This document shows positions 23,375 through 37,100 of a DNA stretch of 64,000 bases, in pieces. Both the position numbers and the translations under genes were made by a program. Numbering within the stretch: position 1 is the stretch's first letter; every line of letters starts with the position of its first letter. Below the pieces are notes generated by a model. The model searched no databases, had not been told where the DNA came from, and saw only the letters and a program-made list of their open reading frames with translations. The stretch comes from Coniella vitis (Eukaryota > Ascomycota > Sordariomycetes > Diaporthales > Schizoparmaceae): contig WUJK01000001.1 of NCBI GenBank assembly GCA_011317545.1, forward strand, positions 1 to 64,000. Reading direction: 5' to 3'.

Positions 23375-25336
23375 TTTCGTAATCCGTCTAAGGAGTATTT
23401 ATTATTATAAGGAGATTTATAGCTAGAGCCGGTCTTTCGATTAAAGCCTATCGAGAAATTAAAAAAGCTAATATTATTAGTTATCTAAACTTAAAAGCTA
23501 TACCTCCGTTACTTATATAGCTAATAGATTAAGTAGTTTATTCTAATTAAAAACTTTTAAGCCGATAACCGGTATTATTAAGCGATTATTACCGGAAATA
23601 TATTATATATTATTATAGCGATTATCGATATTATTCGTTTAAAGTAAATCGCTTTAGAAGGCCCTATATATCTATATAGAGATTCCGGGGTAATAAAGGC
23701 TATATAGGGCGGTATCTTAATTATTTTCTTTTCTTTTATTATATTACCCGATCGATTCTTTCCTAATTAGGGTATAAGCTATAAATTAGAGATAGGATAT
23801 ATAAGAGAGAACTATAAAAGTAAGAAGGAAGTAGTATAAATAATAATAAAAAGGATCTAATTAGAGAATAATAATATATATTCGAGCTATTCCGTTACCG
23901 GCTATTAGAAATAGCCGAGGCTATAGAATATTATAGTTTATAGGTTTTTAATTCTAATTAAAGATTACCCGATCTAAATAAACCGGAATCTATTAATTTA
24001 TAATACCTTATACCGAAGTTCTTTATAACTTAAAAATAGTTTAGTAATTTATTAATAATAATAAAGCCCGACCTTTATTAAGATTATTATAACTTTATAT
24101 ATTTATATACCTTTTACTTCCCCTATTCTATTTTAATAAATACTTATTATTTCTTTAAGCTTTAATTATAAGCTATAAGAGTTAGATTTATTTATTTAAA
24201 TAATTCGATATTTTAGATAATCCTTAAAAAGATATAAGATAGCCTTATCGATTAATATTACCCCTTTATAGGAATCTACCTTTATTATAACCCTTATTTC
24301 GATTACTTCCTTTTTAACCGGTTCTTAGGCTAATCTTATTATTATTACTTTACTAATTAATCTCGATATATTTAAAGCTTTAAGTCTTCGAGTCTTTAAT
24401 AAGTATAATACTACCTCTTATCTCGAATAATTAGATAATATCGGGAAAGCTTATAGCTTCCTTAAAAGTATAAAGCTTATACTTATATATAGCTTTTATA
24501 AGAGTATTATTCTAAAAGAATAGCTTCGAAGATATATAAAAGGCTATATAATTTAATCTAATTAGAAAGATAAGCTAAAAGAAGTATTTAGAGCTTAGAA
24601 TAATAGGCGTATATTTACGCCTTAAGACGAACTTAATACTATCGTCTATTATACCTTTATTAAGGATCCCGATAAGCTCCTATCTTTAATTTAGGATTAT
24701 AATTATTATCTATATTATATAGATAAGCTTAAGATATATCCTATCTCTAAGTCTTATTAGAAGTTAGTTATACGATAGATTAAGCAGTTAGAAAGTAAAT
24801 ATTAAGTTAACTAAGCTTAGATTAATTAATATCTTTAGAAAGACTTAGAACTATTATTAAGAAATATCCTTAATAAATCCTTTAACGAGAACTTATAGAA
24901 TAATAAAGCTTTTAGCTATATACGCTATATTCCGCTTATATCTATTACTACTTTAAAGCTTAAATATAATTAGGAAACTATTTAGCTATTATTATTAGGC
25001 CCTAATTAAAAGCCTAAATATAACCGTATTATCTAGTTTATCCCCTTTAATAAGGAAATTATATATTAAGCGCCTCCTATTAAGCTATTAGCTATTAAAT
25101 CGTCTTCTTAGATCTAAAAGATTATTAACCTTATCTACTAAATAGCTAACTTTTAACTATAATCTCTCCGCTAAAAGTAGGACTTTAAGTAATAGATAAA
25201 GGAGCGATTATATAATTAGAATTATCTTACCCTTTAACTCCTTCCTATTAGATAACTAAAGCTTAACTAAGCTAATAACCTTTATAAGGTTAATACTTTC
25301 TAAAGTAAATATAAGAAGGATAATATTCTTCGGGTA
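23375..25336 (+). pseudogene. G1 5' leader and gag, first part
   Basis: After about 600 bp of AT-rich leader, a plus-strand frame opens from about 24000. Segments such as FTPQDELNTIVYYT, LLSLIQDYNYYLYYIDKLKI and LISITTLKLKYNQET fit the Gag of this fungal Gypsy lineage in layout, but I base the call mainly on position before protease and RT. Element B interrupts it at 25341. The same region is present inverted in G2 at about 50800-52600. Confidence 0.6.
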
Positions 25337-25341
25337 TATTA
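25256..25341. repeat. G1 sequence next to element B, with TSD TATTA
   Basis: TATTA at 25337-25341 is repeated at 32886-32890, outside the two LTRs of element B. The short minus-strand frame at 25256-25450 spans this junction and is not a gene. Confidence 0.9.
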
Positions 25342-25820
25342 TATAATGATCCTTGCCTGAATCCCTGATTCCGGAAGTACCTATAAATTGTATATTAGCA
25401 GGTGGGGAAGTATTACCTTTAAGTCTTCGTACGTTGTCGAGCAATATCAAGTATCACAAGTAATCAAGAGGGATTACCCTATTATATAAAATAATACTTA
25501 GATTTATAACTAAAGACTATAAGGAAGCTATCTAATAGTAAGCCGTAAACTCCTATCCTTATATCCTTCTATTATTTCCTATCTATAGTGCGTATAGATC
25601 CTTAGATCACCGGGAGCGATAAGAGCGTTAGCTTATTTAGATTATTTAGATTATTATCGCTCTAACTATCTTAGTTATTAAGGTAATCCAACCCTAACCC
25701 TAATTATACCGCTCTATATTCTTATATAAGAGATCCCTATCGGTCCGTTAAGGTTCCGATTTACTAGTATATAATTATACTAGCCTATTCCTATAACCTA
25801 TATATTTATAGGTTATAATA
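25342..25820 (-). repeat. 3' LTR of element B
   Basis: 479 bp, matching 32407-32885 and, inverted, the solo LTR at 37756-38234. The outer parts match the LTRs of A; the centre is the B type. Confidence 0.95.
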
Positions 25821-25903
25821 TTATCTCCCTTCTATTAGTCTTTATCCCTAAAGACCTATAATATTTCCGTAAGTAGTCCTGCTTAATATTCTTACTCCGG
25901 ATT

Positions 25904-26557
25904 ATACCTTCCTAATTCGTTATATCTACGGGTATCTAGAAATCGCGTTTAAAGAAAACCGAGTAACATAACCGTCTTTATCTTTCTATCGAAACTTTTA
26001 GTTTTAAGATAATACCCTATTCTCTCTATATTTCTAAAGGGTAGTTATACCGTATAATAGATAGTATTTCGCGTTATTCTACGTACGTAAAACGAGGAAA
26101 ACGATATAATAGGAATAATATTCCTATAAATACCTATAAGTTCTGGCTATAATGATTTTCCTTATTAGTATATTAACTCTATATAGTTTCTCGTATTTTA
26201 TCGGAGGAGAAGAAGCTTCGTATATAGGAGGCTAATACGCGTAAGGAGCTTCGTAAGGCTTATCGTAAGGCGGGGGAGGCGCTTTCTCGCTTAGAGCGTC
26301 TTTATATTTAGCGTAAGTCTTTAGTAAAGAGGAGTACGAAGTTAGTAAATACGGGATTAGAGTCGCTTAATACTTAGAAGGAGTAGGAAGCCGAGTTTAG
26401 CGTAAATACAGCTATCTCTATAGAATCTAAAGCTACTACCGAATTATAGGAGATTAGTAGTTTTAGGGTAATAGACTTTAGTGCCTTCTTAGAGTCTACG
26501 GATTTATCCGTATCTAATTTCTTCGGCTTAGGGTCTTCTACTATTAATAGTTTATAA
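25904..26557 (+). pseudogene. Antisense ORF of chromovirus B: 218-codon coiled-coil protein, RIP-broken
   Basis: This is the positional counterpart of 2970-3614 in element A. It begins with ATA where A has ATG, followed by a matching short stretch (PSxFVIS against LSxFVIS), and ends with TAA at 26555-26557. Between, one frame holds for 218 codons, broken by TAA/TAG and one TGA that a CGA would explain. The middle is unlike A. The second half is again a charged helix (EEKKLRI, RKELRKAYRKAGEALSRLERL) with an acidic Ser-rich tail. It ends tail to tail with the chromodomain end of pol. Confidence 0.6.
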
Positions 26558-26584
26558 CTCTAATTTTCGTATTCTTTAATCAGA

Positions 26585-29500
26585 TTTTTATAGATATTCT
26601 TTAGGGGTTCCTAAGTATTTTCTAAGTTATTATATCCTTTCTATTTAATAAGGTATTATTTTCCGCGTCCGTATTTGCGTAAGTCGAGAATTTGTTCAAC
26701 TTCGTATTATGCTTATTCTGGTTCGATAATGTCTGTGTCGTACGAGAGTTCTGCGTCTGCTGGTGCTGGTTCGAGGAGTAAAATGTGAAAGACTGGGTGT
26801 AGACGTGCGTGTGGGATTTCCAATTCATAGTTAACTAGTGAAATTTATCGTGCGATTTTATAAGGTCTAAGTTTTTTATAGTCGAGTTTATCGCTAGGTC
26901 TAGTAGTTTTAATATTTTTATAGTTAAGGTAGACTTTATCTCCCTTCTATAGGATTAGTCCCTTAATCCTTTTCTAATTAGCGTATTTCGTTATTTATTC
27001 TTTAACGTCCTAAAGCATACGTCGAGTATCTTCGTATAATTGCTTAATTCTTCTAGCGTATTAGTCTGCCGTTTCTGTATTTCCACCTAATAATATTTCG
27101 TAGTATACCGTAGGGTTACGCCTATAGAGTAGGAAGAACAGTAATTTTCCTATACTTATCGTATCTACGCTATTATAGGCGAATTATACTATAGGTAAGA
27201 GTTCGACCTAATTATCTTATTCGTAGTTAATATAGCATTATAGATACTATTCTATAATCTAGTTAATACGTTCTATTTATCCGTCTATCTAAGGATAAAA
27301 TGCCGTAGATATACGTTATATCGTTCCGAGGTATTTAGTAAGTAAGATCCAGAATTTCGATATAAATTTTCTATCTCTATCTAATATAATTTCCTAAGGT
27401 ATTCTATAGTTAGCGATAATAATACGGAGGAATATATATACGAGTTCTTCTATAGTACTACTTTCTTTATATAGTAGGAAGTATATATACTTACTTAGTC
27501 TATAAACCACTACTAAGATACTATCGTACTATACCTAAGTTAAGGGTTCTCGTAAAAGGGGTAGCTTAGTAATAAAGTCTAAACTAATAGAGGACTAGAT
27601 AGTCGTAGGTACTAGTAGGGGTTATAATAATCCGTAAGGTTTATATCGTTCTATCTTATTCCGTTTATATATATCGCAGTTATTAACGATATCCGTAACT
27701 CGTTTCTTAAGGTTCGGTAGGTTCTAATAACGTTAGATCCTTTTATAGGTTACTCTAATTCCTTAGTATCTATATACTAGTACGCTATAGATACTTCTAA
27801 TATAGTCGTTTTATTCTAATATTATTATACTATCGAGGTTAGGTATTTCTCCTTCGATATATAATATTACGTTAAGTTCCTTAGTAATAGATAGTATAGT
27901 AAGATTACCTTCCGAATCTTCCCTAAAGATTACTATAATATCCTAGTCTTTACTATTACTATCCTTATAATCTAACCGTCTGCTAAGAGCGTCTGCTCGT
28001 TCGTTTTCTTTGCCTTTACGGTAGATAATCTTAAAGTCGAATTCTAATAGAAATTCGTACTATCTAACTTATCGTTTATTAAGCTGCTTTATTAAGGTAA
28101 ATACCTAAAGGTTCTTATAATCCGTATATATAAGAATTTATTATTTTACGCCGATAAGGTAGTATCGCTATTCCCTAAAGGCTTCTACTATTACTATAAG
28201 TTCTTAATCGGGCATTCCGTAGTTAAGTTCTAGTCCGTTTAGCTTCTTACTAAAGTTACTAACTATCTATAGTCGTCCTTTATTATCTCGTTATCCGAGT
28301 TATCTACCGAGTATATAATCTAATATATCTATCTCGATCTCGAAAACTTTATCTTAATCTGCTTCGATTAGGATTAGTTCTAATATAACTATATCCTTAA
28401 TTATACTAAAGGCTTTTTATACCTATTTATTCTAGTTAAAGGTAATATCCTTTTTCGTAAGTTCCGTAAGTAATACTATAATACTACTATAGTTCTTAAT
28501 AAATTATCGGTAGAAGTTAGCGTAGCCTAAGAAGGCTCTAATATCCTTAACGTTCTAAGGTATAGGCTAGTCCCTAACTACTTATACTTTATCTTTCTAT
28601 ATTCGTATATACCCTAGTATAATAGTATATCCGAGGTAGTTAACTTCTTAAGTATTCCAGTTATATTTAATAGGTTCTATTAAAATCTTATTATCTTAGA
28701 GGATTTATAGGATTATCGTAATATACTTCTAGTATTCCTCGAATATCTTTAAGTAAATAAGGATATCGTCTAGGTAAGCGATTATAAAATAGTCGAGGTA
28801 TTCGCGTAAGATAAAGTTTATTATTTCCTAGAATAATATAGGGGCGTTAGTAAATCCGAATAGTATAATAAGATATTCGAAATATCTATAGCGTATTCTA
28901 AACGCTATTTTCTATTCTTCTCCGGGTTTAATACGAATATACGTATATCCTTCTTTAAGGTTAAGGGCCGTAAACTATTAGGCTCCTTTAAATCTATCTC
29001 TAAGTTCTTTAAAGAGAGGTAAGGGGTACCGATTCTTAATTATAATATCGTTAAGTTACCGATAGTTAACGTATAATCGTAGTTTACTGTTTTTCTTTAG
29101 TATAAATAGGATTAGGTATCCTACTAGTAAATAGGAGGGTCTAATATAGCCTTTCTTAAGATTTTCGTCGATATATTCTCTAAGTACTTTAAGTTTATCC
29201 TTATCTAATCCGTAGATAGGAAAGAACTTTAGTTATTCTCCTTCTTTAAATAGGATCTCGTAGTTGTATAGGCCGTACTCTAGTAGGCCGTTATCGAATT
29301 TTCCTTAAAATAGTTTTATAAACTTCCGATACTCTTCTAGTATACCGGAGAGGTCTCTAAACGTATCTTCGTCTTATATAATTACTATTATAAGGAGATA
29401 TCGTTATACGTACTTAGTTCCTTCTTAAACTTATCGCGATAATATATCCTGCTATCTATAGAATCCTATTATATTATATCCTAATCTACTATATCCCTTC

Positions 29501-30900
29501 TTTTATTAGGTATTAACTATCGCTAGATCTTTCTCTATAAGCTATCGAGGTTTATCGTATCCTAGGGTAGCTATCGTCTTAGCTCTTCTCGATTTAGAGG
29601 TATATATAAATTCGTTTAAGCCCTTATTATCTAGGTATCGCTTAGTAACTAAATCCGATCCTACGCTTTTAATTATAACCGTTTCTTAGGTAACCGCTTT
29701 ATCCTATAAAATATAGCTATTAGTCCAATCGATTCGAGGATTTTCCTTTCTTAACTATAGTATACCTAAAATCAGCTTGTATTATACGGTATCCGTAATA
29801 TCGAAGTTTATTAGTATCGTGCGTCCGTAGATCGTAACTAGTAATTGATTAGATTCTATATCGATAATACCTTAGCCGTAAGCGACTTCTATACCTTCTA
29901 CGGTACTAAGTTTATAGGGTTCTATCTTCTTCTTCTAAGGTATCCGTTCTCTATTAATAACGTTTAGGGATATAAAGTTTCCTTATACTCCGCTATCTAG
30001 GAGTGCTATATAGTATTTATCGTTAATTCGTACTGCGATTTTCAAATATTCGTACGTCGAGCTATCTATCGCATAGAGGGACTTTACTATAAGTCCTAAT
30101 CGCTTATTATCCCTTATAGGCGATCCTTACCTTTTAGGTTCTGCTATTCTTACTATACTCTAAGAGCTACTATCTATACTAGGTTCTTAGCTTATTATAT
30201 TCCGTATCGTATACGTACTACGGCCTATCGCTATAGGCGCGCTTGATTTTCTTCTTTAGTATACGGAGTCTATGCTCCGGGCTAATTATCCTTAAGGTTA
30301 TAGTAGGTACGCGCTTTATCCGCTAGGTGTTTTGCGTAGTCGGCGCGCTTACAGAAGCTATAGTATATAGGTTCTGCGTATACGGGCTTTACGAGCTTTT
30401 CCCTTTATTTCTATTCGCGTATTCTATACTAGTCGAGCGCTTTTTCTTACGCGTAAGGTGCGTATTAGGGTATCGTACATTAGTACCATTTTACTTATCG
30501 CGTGGTATATTCGTAGGGGGTATTATATATAAGGCTAATATTAGCGTAGTTTCCCCTTATTCTAAGTACTTTATAATAGTCGCTATTATTATTATCGTAG
30601 GCGATAATACTATGCCCTATCTCGCGCGTAGGGAATTATTCGTTGGTTACCTTATATTTAAAGTATTATCTGCAATTGTATATAATATAGGCAAATTATA
30701 TAATCTGGTGGTGTTTTTCGTAGAGGTGATTAATTCGCGCGTCTTCCTATATAAGGGGGGTTTCGTCTTAATAAGATATTATTCGGAATAGTTCTCTAAG
30801 TATAATACCGTGGATAAGGTAGTATACGTCTCCTTTATCGATATCTTCGTCCGTAGAGCTTTCTAATTCTAAGCTTATTTCTTTACTAATAGTTTAGGCG
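26585..30900 (-). pseudogene. Pol of chromovirus B: protease, RT, RNase H, integrase, chromodomain
   Basis: It is colinear with pol of A. Protease keeps LLDSG, with the following Ala changed to Val (near 29988-30004). RT has catalytic YLDD at 28765-28776. Integrase and chromodomain (about 26720-26590) are recognisable by alignment to A. Stops are Q- or W-type. The minus-strand frame at 26622-26828 and the plus-strand frame at 30327-30791 are shadows. Confidence 0.85.
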
Positions 30901-31249
30901 CTAGTATTCTAACTAATATAGAGCGTTTCCTATTATTCTATAATTTCCGTAATATTACTCTATAAGATATCCGTTTTATTAGGTAGTTTATACCCTTCTA
31001 TATCGCGCTAGTAGGGGTATTCCCTAATAAGCTAGGCTTACTGCTCTATTATTAGTCTTTCGAATAGACCGTTATCTATAGAGAGGGGTATTCTCTAAGT
31101 AACTATAATTTATCGTTCCTTATAAGGTTTCTAAGGGAACTATCCTAAGCCTTACTTTGCCGAGAGGTGTATTATATAATTATCCTTATAATAGAAGGTC
31201 TAGTTAAGGAGTCCGTAATCGGAGTCGTCCGATGCTTACTCTAGAAGCT

Positions 31250-32330
31250 AGTTTTAGCTGGGAGTAGAGTCTATGGTCTCGCGTATTATAATATTGGCTT
31301 ATCGTCCTTCGGGGACTTTCTTAAATTCTCTGGGTTTCTTAGGTTATCGGCATTCTCGTACGAAGTAGCCTATCTTACTATAGTTAAAGCATTCCTTACT
31401 TATAGGTTTACGCTAAGCTATATCGAGCTCTATAGGTCCTGCGTATATAATACCGCTAACTGCCGTACCTTATTACTAGAAGCTACGGTTAGCTATTTAT
31501 TAAATCCGCCGTCCTATATTAGCGTAATTCCTTTATATAATATAGCTTCCTCCTTTCTTGCTTTTCTCTATATATCTTTCGTAGAAACGGTTATCGATAC
31601 GGATAGTATTATTACTAAATATCGTAAAGTCTTCGGGCTAATCCTACTTAAAGATTTCGTCCTTAACCTTATCCTTAAATCCTCTATAATAGTATTCTAT
31701 AAGGTTCTTATCTTCCTATAGGAGGCGTACTAAGAGTTACTTAAAGCAAACCGTATAGGCTAAAGCAGACTTATTCTATTTAAGTTTTATAAGTTGCTAT
31801 ACTATGGTCCGTTCTTCGTTAGGATCGCTAAATATTTCCTTAAGGATACGTTCGAACCCTGCGAACGAATCGAATATATTCTTAGTAGTCGTCTTGCGTT
31901 AATCGAGGTTACCTAGGTGTTTAATATAGTTACGAAGTAAGGGTTCGTACTAGATAAGCGCGTCCTTCTCGAGTTATATACCGGCTAGGATAACTTTATC
32001 GGGTTTAGTAGTAAACTATACTGCGTTATATAGGAAGTACGCCTTATAATAGGTAAGGAACCCTTAAAGCGTCTTCTAGTTACTATCGTATATAGCAGGT
32101 TTATCTATCTTATAGCCGTTACCGGTATTCTGAATAATAGGCGCTAGGGTTATAATAGCCGTAGCTTAGTATTATTCGAGCTATTAGGCCTACCTATAGA
32201 TAGTGCGATTCTGCTATTCCTAGTTCTGCCGGAGTATAGCGAGTTATTAGGTAAGTTCGATTAATTAGCGTATTATATCTTCCTAAGTTATAACCTAACG
32301 ATATCCTTCTCCTAAGGTAGACGGGGTAGG
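31250..32330 (-). pseudogene. Gag of chromovirus B, RIP-broken
   Basis: It aligns throughout with gag of element A, including the zinc knuckle at 31351-31400, where again Cys and His positions have become Tyr. The capsid part lies at about 31500-32200. No intact start is visible. Confidence 0.8.
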
Positions 32331-32406
32331 AGTTTAAGGAGCTATTACTATACTTAATATTACCTAAAAGGTATATATAGACCGTCCTAAATAAGAGTTA
32401 TGAAAA

Positions 32407-32885
32407 TATAATAATCCTTGCCTAAATCCCTGATTCCGGAAGTACCTATAAATTGTATATTAGCAGGTGGGGAAGTATTACCTTTAAGTCTTCGTACGTT
32501 ATCGAGCAATATTAAGTATCACAAGTAATCAAGAGGGATTACCCTATTATATAAAATAATACTTAGATTTATAACTAAAGACTATAAGGAAGCTATCTAA
32601 TAGTAAGCCGTAAACTCCTATCCTTATATCCTTCTATTATTTCCTATCCATAGTACGTATAGATCCTTAGATCACCAGGAGCGATAAGAGCGTTAGCTTA
32701 TTTAGATTATTTGGATTATTATCGCTCTAACTATCTTAGTTATTAAGGTAATCCAACCCTAACCCTGATTATACCGCTCTATATTCTTATATAAGAGATC
32801 CCCATCGGTCCGTTAAGGTTCCGATTTGCTAGCATATAGTTGCGCTGGCCTATTCCTATAACCTGCATGTTCATGGGTCATAACA
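32407..32885 (-). promoter_or_regulatory. 5' LTR of element B with TATA box and hairpin
   Basis: 479 bp. The TATA element CTTATATAAG lies near 32786-32795 and reads leftward. Downstream of it, GAGCGATAA (32679-32687) pairs with TTATCGCTC (32719-32727) around a 31-base loop, predicting a hairpin in the RNA leader. A CCAACCCTAACCCTG motif near 32753-32767 resembles telomere repeats. Confidence 0.85.
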
Positions 32886-32890
32886 TATTA

Positions 32891-34100
32891 TAGCTATATA
32901 TTATCTAAGTATTTTACTTATAAATACCCTCTATTATAGAAATTAATAGATATTAGTATTAATTTCGCTAAAAGGCTAGAGGATATTATCTTCTACCTAA
33001 ATAATATTACTAATATAAATATTAAAGAAGCCGAGATTTTAGATCTAAGGCTCTTATACTAATATTATAATTAGAAAGGCGTTAGTATTATTAATTTTAC
33101 CTTAAGTTATTATAAATTCCTATTATAAAAGAATATTAAGCGATTAATTATCGAAAAGTATTATAAGTTAATATAATTAAACCCCTAATATAAAGATAAC
33201 TTATTATTTATAGCTCTTAAAAAGCTATTTAATACTAATAATAACCTTCGATTAATAGGTAATATTAATATAATTATAATATAAGCTAGTCTAAACTATA
33301 TAGTATTAAGCTACCGAATAAATTACTCTATTAACTCTTTCTAAAGCTTTTAAAGTAATATATTAGCTATTAGTAATTATAAGGCTTAACTTCGAAATTA
33401 ATATACCCCTTATTAACCTATTAATAAAGATAAGCTTTAAATTAAACTCGAAAAAAAACCGATAAAGCTTTAACCTTTCGTATAAATAAGTAATCCGTTT
33501 TTAGAAAGCTATAAAAGAGACTTCTCGGCCTATTAAGTAAACTTCGTATATTATATAGGATTCCTACTAATAATCCGGCTTTATAGAGATCTTAAACTCT
33601 AAATAAACGATAAAGGATACTATTAACCTAAAAGCTTATTCGAAATCTAGCTAGAAGAAGGAAAAGCCTATACCCCTAATCTTAGCCCCTAAGAGAGTAA
33701 CTTATATTATCGTAAGAGATATTATCCGAATTAGAACTAAGGACCTCGTTTAACTCGGTAATATAAGCTATTATATAGGACTTTATTTATAAAGTATTTT
33801 AAAAGGATCGAGAGGTATTAAAACGGTTCCCTTTAAGCTAATCCCGGCTTCCGAAGGCTTATAAACCGGATAGATATATATTAGCGGAGTTAATACCTTA
33901 TTATTATAGGTTAATAATAATCTTTTCGAATCTACGTCTTAGTTTTTAAGCTTTAATTAAACGTTAAAGGGCGCTTTAAAGTTATTTACTTATTATACGG
34001 TTATTAAGGTCCCCTTTAAATCTTTAGATAATATTCTAACCTTTCTTAACTACCTAGATATTATTATATAGCTCCTTATTATTAATAGCTTCGAGATTAA
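32891..34100 (+). pseudogene. G1 gag, second part
   Basis: The G1 frame interrupted by element B resumes here. G2 (inverted, around 49700-50750) has the same sequence without the interruption, which confirms the join. The frame is AT-rich with TAA/TAG stops; I see no preserved zinc knuckle. Confidence 0.6.
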
Positions 34101-37100
34101 ATAATATTAAATTAACTCCTTATTTACCTTTAAATAGAATATTATAAATAGAATCTTAATATCTTTATATTATTTAATTATTCGGATAAGCTTAGATAAC
34201 TTATCTCTAAAGTTTATATTACTTAATACCGGAGTAGAGTTTAATATTATTCTTCTTAGCTACCTTTATATAAATTAACTTAGTTATATACTTATTATTA
34301 GGGTTTCCTTTATTATATATAGTAATATAGCTATAAAGACCGTAGGAATTATAGAGTAAAAGCTTTATCTTAAAGGTATTAAAAGCCTAATAATCTTCTT
34401 TATAATTAATAATATAGTTATACGGATTTCTAATAATATCTTATTTAGGATACCTTTCTTTCATTTTATAGGTTTATCCTTTATATAAATATTAGAAGCT
34501 TTTATTATAGATTTAAAGCTTAGCGATTTTCGGTTAATTTATAACCTTAGGATAAAGGATTAAAAACCCTTTAAAATAACCCTAAAATCGGATTCCTATA
34601 TATTATCCCGTTATTTACTTACGAAAAACTAATAGCTACCTTTAATTAGGGATACCTTAAGGATAACTTATTATAAATCCTTTAATCTATTCGAGAAATA
34701 CTAGATAAAGGGGATAAGGTTCTCGCTTTTTTCTCTCCTAATTCTAATAAGGATCTTAAGACTCTTTTAAGTATTATTATACTTTAAATTAGTATAATAA
34801 AGGCTTATTCGTTACTTTTAGGGATTAATTAAACTTATATTTATAGTTTTTATATATTAATTCGAGCTTTAGAGATTATTAAGCTTAAAACTATATAATT
34901 AATTATAAGTATTATAACTCTAGCTAAGCGAATTATAGATAAAGTTAAGCTTATCGATAACTTTCCCTTTAATAGATTAATACCTAAAGGAAACCTTAAT
35001 TAGAAGTAATAGCGAAAAATAGAGGTCTTTATTAGCTATAGGAAAATCCCTCCTTTAAAATTCGATAATTAAATTAAGCCGAAGTTCTCTAATATCGAAA
35101 AGGGATTCTGTTTAATAAAGGCTAGGCTTAAGGGCTTACTTAGGGAAAACTATAAAGGCCTTTCTAAAGCTAAGAAGGATATATTCGTTTACTTATTATT
35201 TATTAGTGAAGCCTTATTAGGCTAGAAGTAGAAGTATATTAAAAGAATTATTCCTAAAATTACCCTTTTATAAGAGATCCGAATTATCCTATATAGTACT
35301 TTTTAATTTAAATTAACTATTATCCTAAGAGCCTTATATCCGATTATAATTAAAATACTTAAGGAAAGGTATAATAAGATTATTATCGAGGAATCTTATA
35401 CCTTTTATTATAATAAATAATTTCTAATTAGAAAGAAGGATAATAAGTACCGGCTTATTAATAATACTTAAGGTTATAATATATTTATAATTAGAGATAT
35501 TAATATTCCCTTAAGAGCTAAGGAGTTTACTAAAGAGTTTAGGATATATAAAGTATTATTATTATTAGATTTCTTCTCTAGCTATAATTAAGTTACTTTA
35601 GATAAGGCTACTTATAATATAACTATATTCTTTATACCTATTAATCTATTTAGGCTTATTACGCTTCCTTAAAACGCTATTAACTTAGTTACCTAATTTA
35701 TACGAATTATAATTAAACTCCTATATAATCTAATACCGTATATTTATCGGCTATTCTTCGATAATATTAATATTAAAGGGCCTAAGATTATATACGATAG
35801 GGAGAAGGTATCTAGCCTATTAGGTATACGCCGTTATATTGCTAAGTATATTATTAATATTAATAAAGTCCTTTATAACTATAAGTTTATAGAAGTAATA
35901 ATTTTAGCTATTAAATCATAATAGCTTATACCGCGTATAAGTTTTATAGGTTATAAGTATAGCTCTAAAGGCTAATTATTAGTTAATTCGAAGGTTTAGA
36001 CTATTTTAAACTAACCGCCCTATCGGAATATAAAAGATATAAGAGGCTTTAATAATCTTTTAAACTTTTATTATACTTAGGTAATTATATCGCTTAAAAA
36101 TAAAAGCCCCTAAATAACCTCCTTAAAAAGGGTATTATCTCTAGATAGTTTAAGAAAGAATAAAAGGGTATAGATACTTTAAAGCGGTTTATTATAAATC
36201 CTCCTATTCTGATTAATATTAATTATACGGATAAAGGCAAAATTATCCTTATAATCGACGCTAGTATTAAAGCCTAGGGTATTACCCTTATATAGGTTTA
36301 AAGCGGAGTTTATAAAATCGCTTATTATAATAATAGTTATTAGTTAACTATAAAGGCTATATATAATATAATTAAAAGAGAGTATTATAAAGCTCTTATA
36401 GCCCTCCGGCGTTTTTAATTCTACCTCTATAATATATATTTTACTCTAAAAACTAATAATAATACGCTAATTTAATAACTAAACGGGTTAGCCTTAGATA
36501 TACCTAAATCCCTAATTATAATATAGATAGGTATTATTAAGATATTTAACTTTAAGGTCTATTATATTCTAGGTATAAAGAACTAGGTTATTAATATATT
36601 TTCTTATAAGCCCTATATAAAGGGCGATAAGGATAAAGCTTTTATAGAAGGTAATATTAAGGTTTAGGTTAATACGATAATTAGATTATTTTAAAGACTT
36701 ATATCTTCTTCTAATTAAACCTTAATCTTAGATATTAGATTCTTTTAAAATAAGGATTCTAAGGTTATTACCGAGATTTATATAATAGGAAGGGTACCGA
36801 GTTCTATCTTATATATTAAGTATTATTATCTTAGGATTAAAGTAATAGGCTTTTAAGTAGTTAAGCGGCTATTATAAAAACCGGCTAATATATACCTCCC
36901 TTAACGCTATATTATTAATAATTAGAGCTTAAAGGATAAGATCCTTCGGAAGTATTACTCTTAGTTTAGCTATAGGGGCCGAGATATAATCTACTATTAT
37001 ATTAAATCTTTATACTTCTAGAAAGGCTTATATAAGGATATCTCTAATACTATTATAATATACCCTAAATACCTATAGTCCGATATCTATTTATTTAATA

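Larger units (their letters stand above)
25342..32885 (-). mobile_element. Complete Ty3/Gypsy chromovirus B (7,544 bp)
   Basis: LTRs of 479 bp (25342-25820 and 32407-32885) with TSD TATTA. The internal region is nearly colinear with element A and shows the same gag-pol on the minus strand. Two parts differ sharply from A: the LTR centre (a GAGCGATAA...TTATCGCTC hairpin instead of GTCGAC repeats) and the antisense ORF at 25904-26557. B is more RIP-mutated than A. The polypurine tract AAGGGAGATAA is the complement of 25821-25832. Confidence 0.95.

Noticed and set aside
26622..26828. 68-codon minus-strand frame with many Asn and Thr
   Set aside because: It overlaps the pol C-terminal and chromodomain region of element B in a shifted frame.
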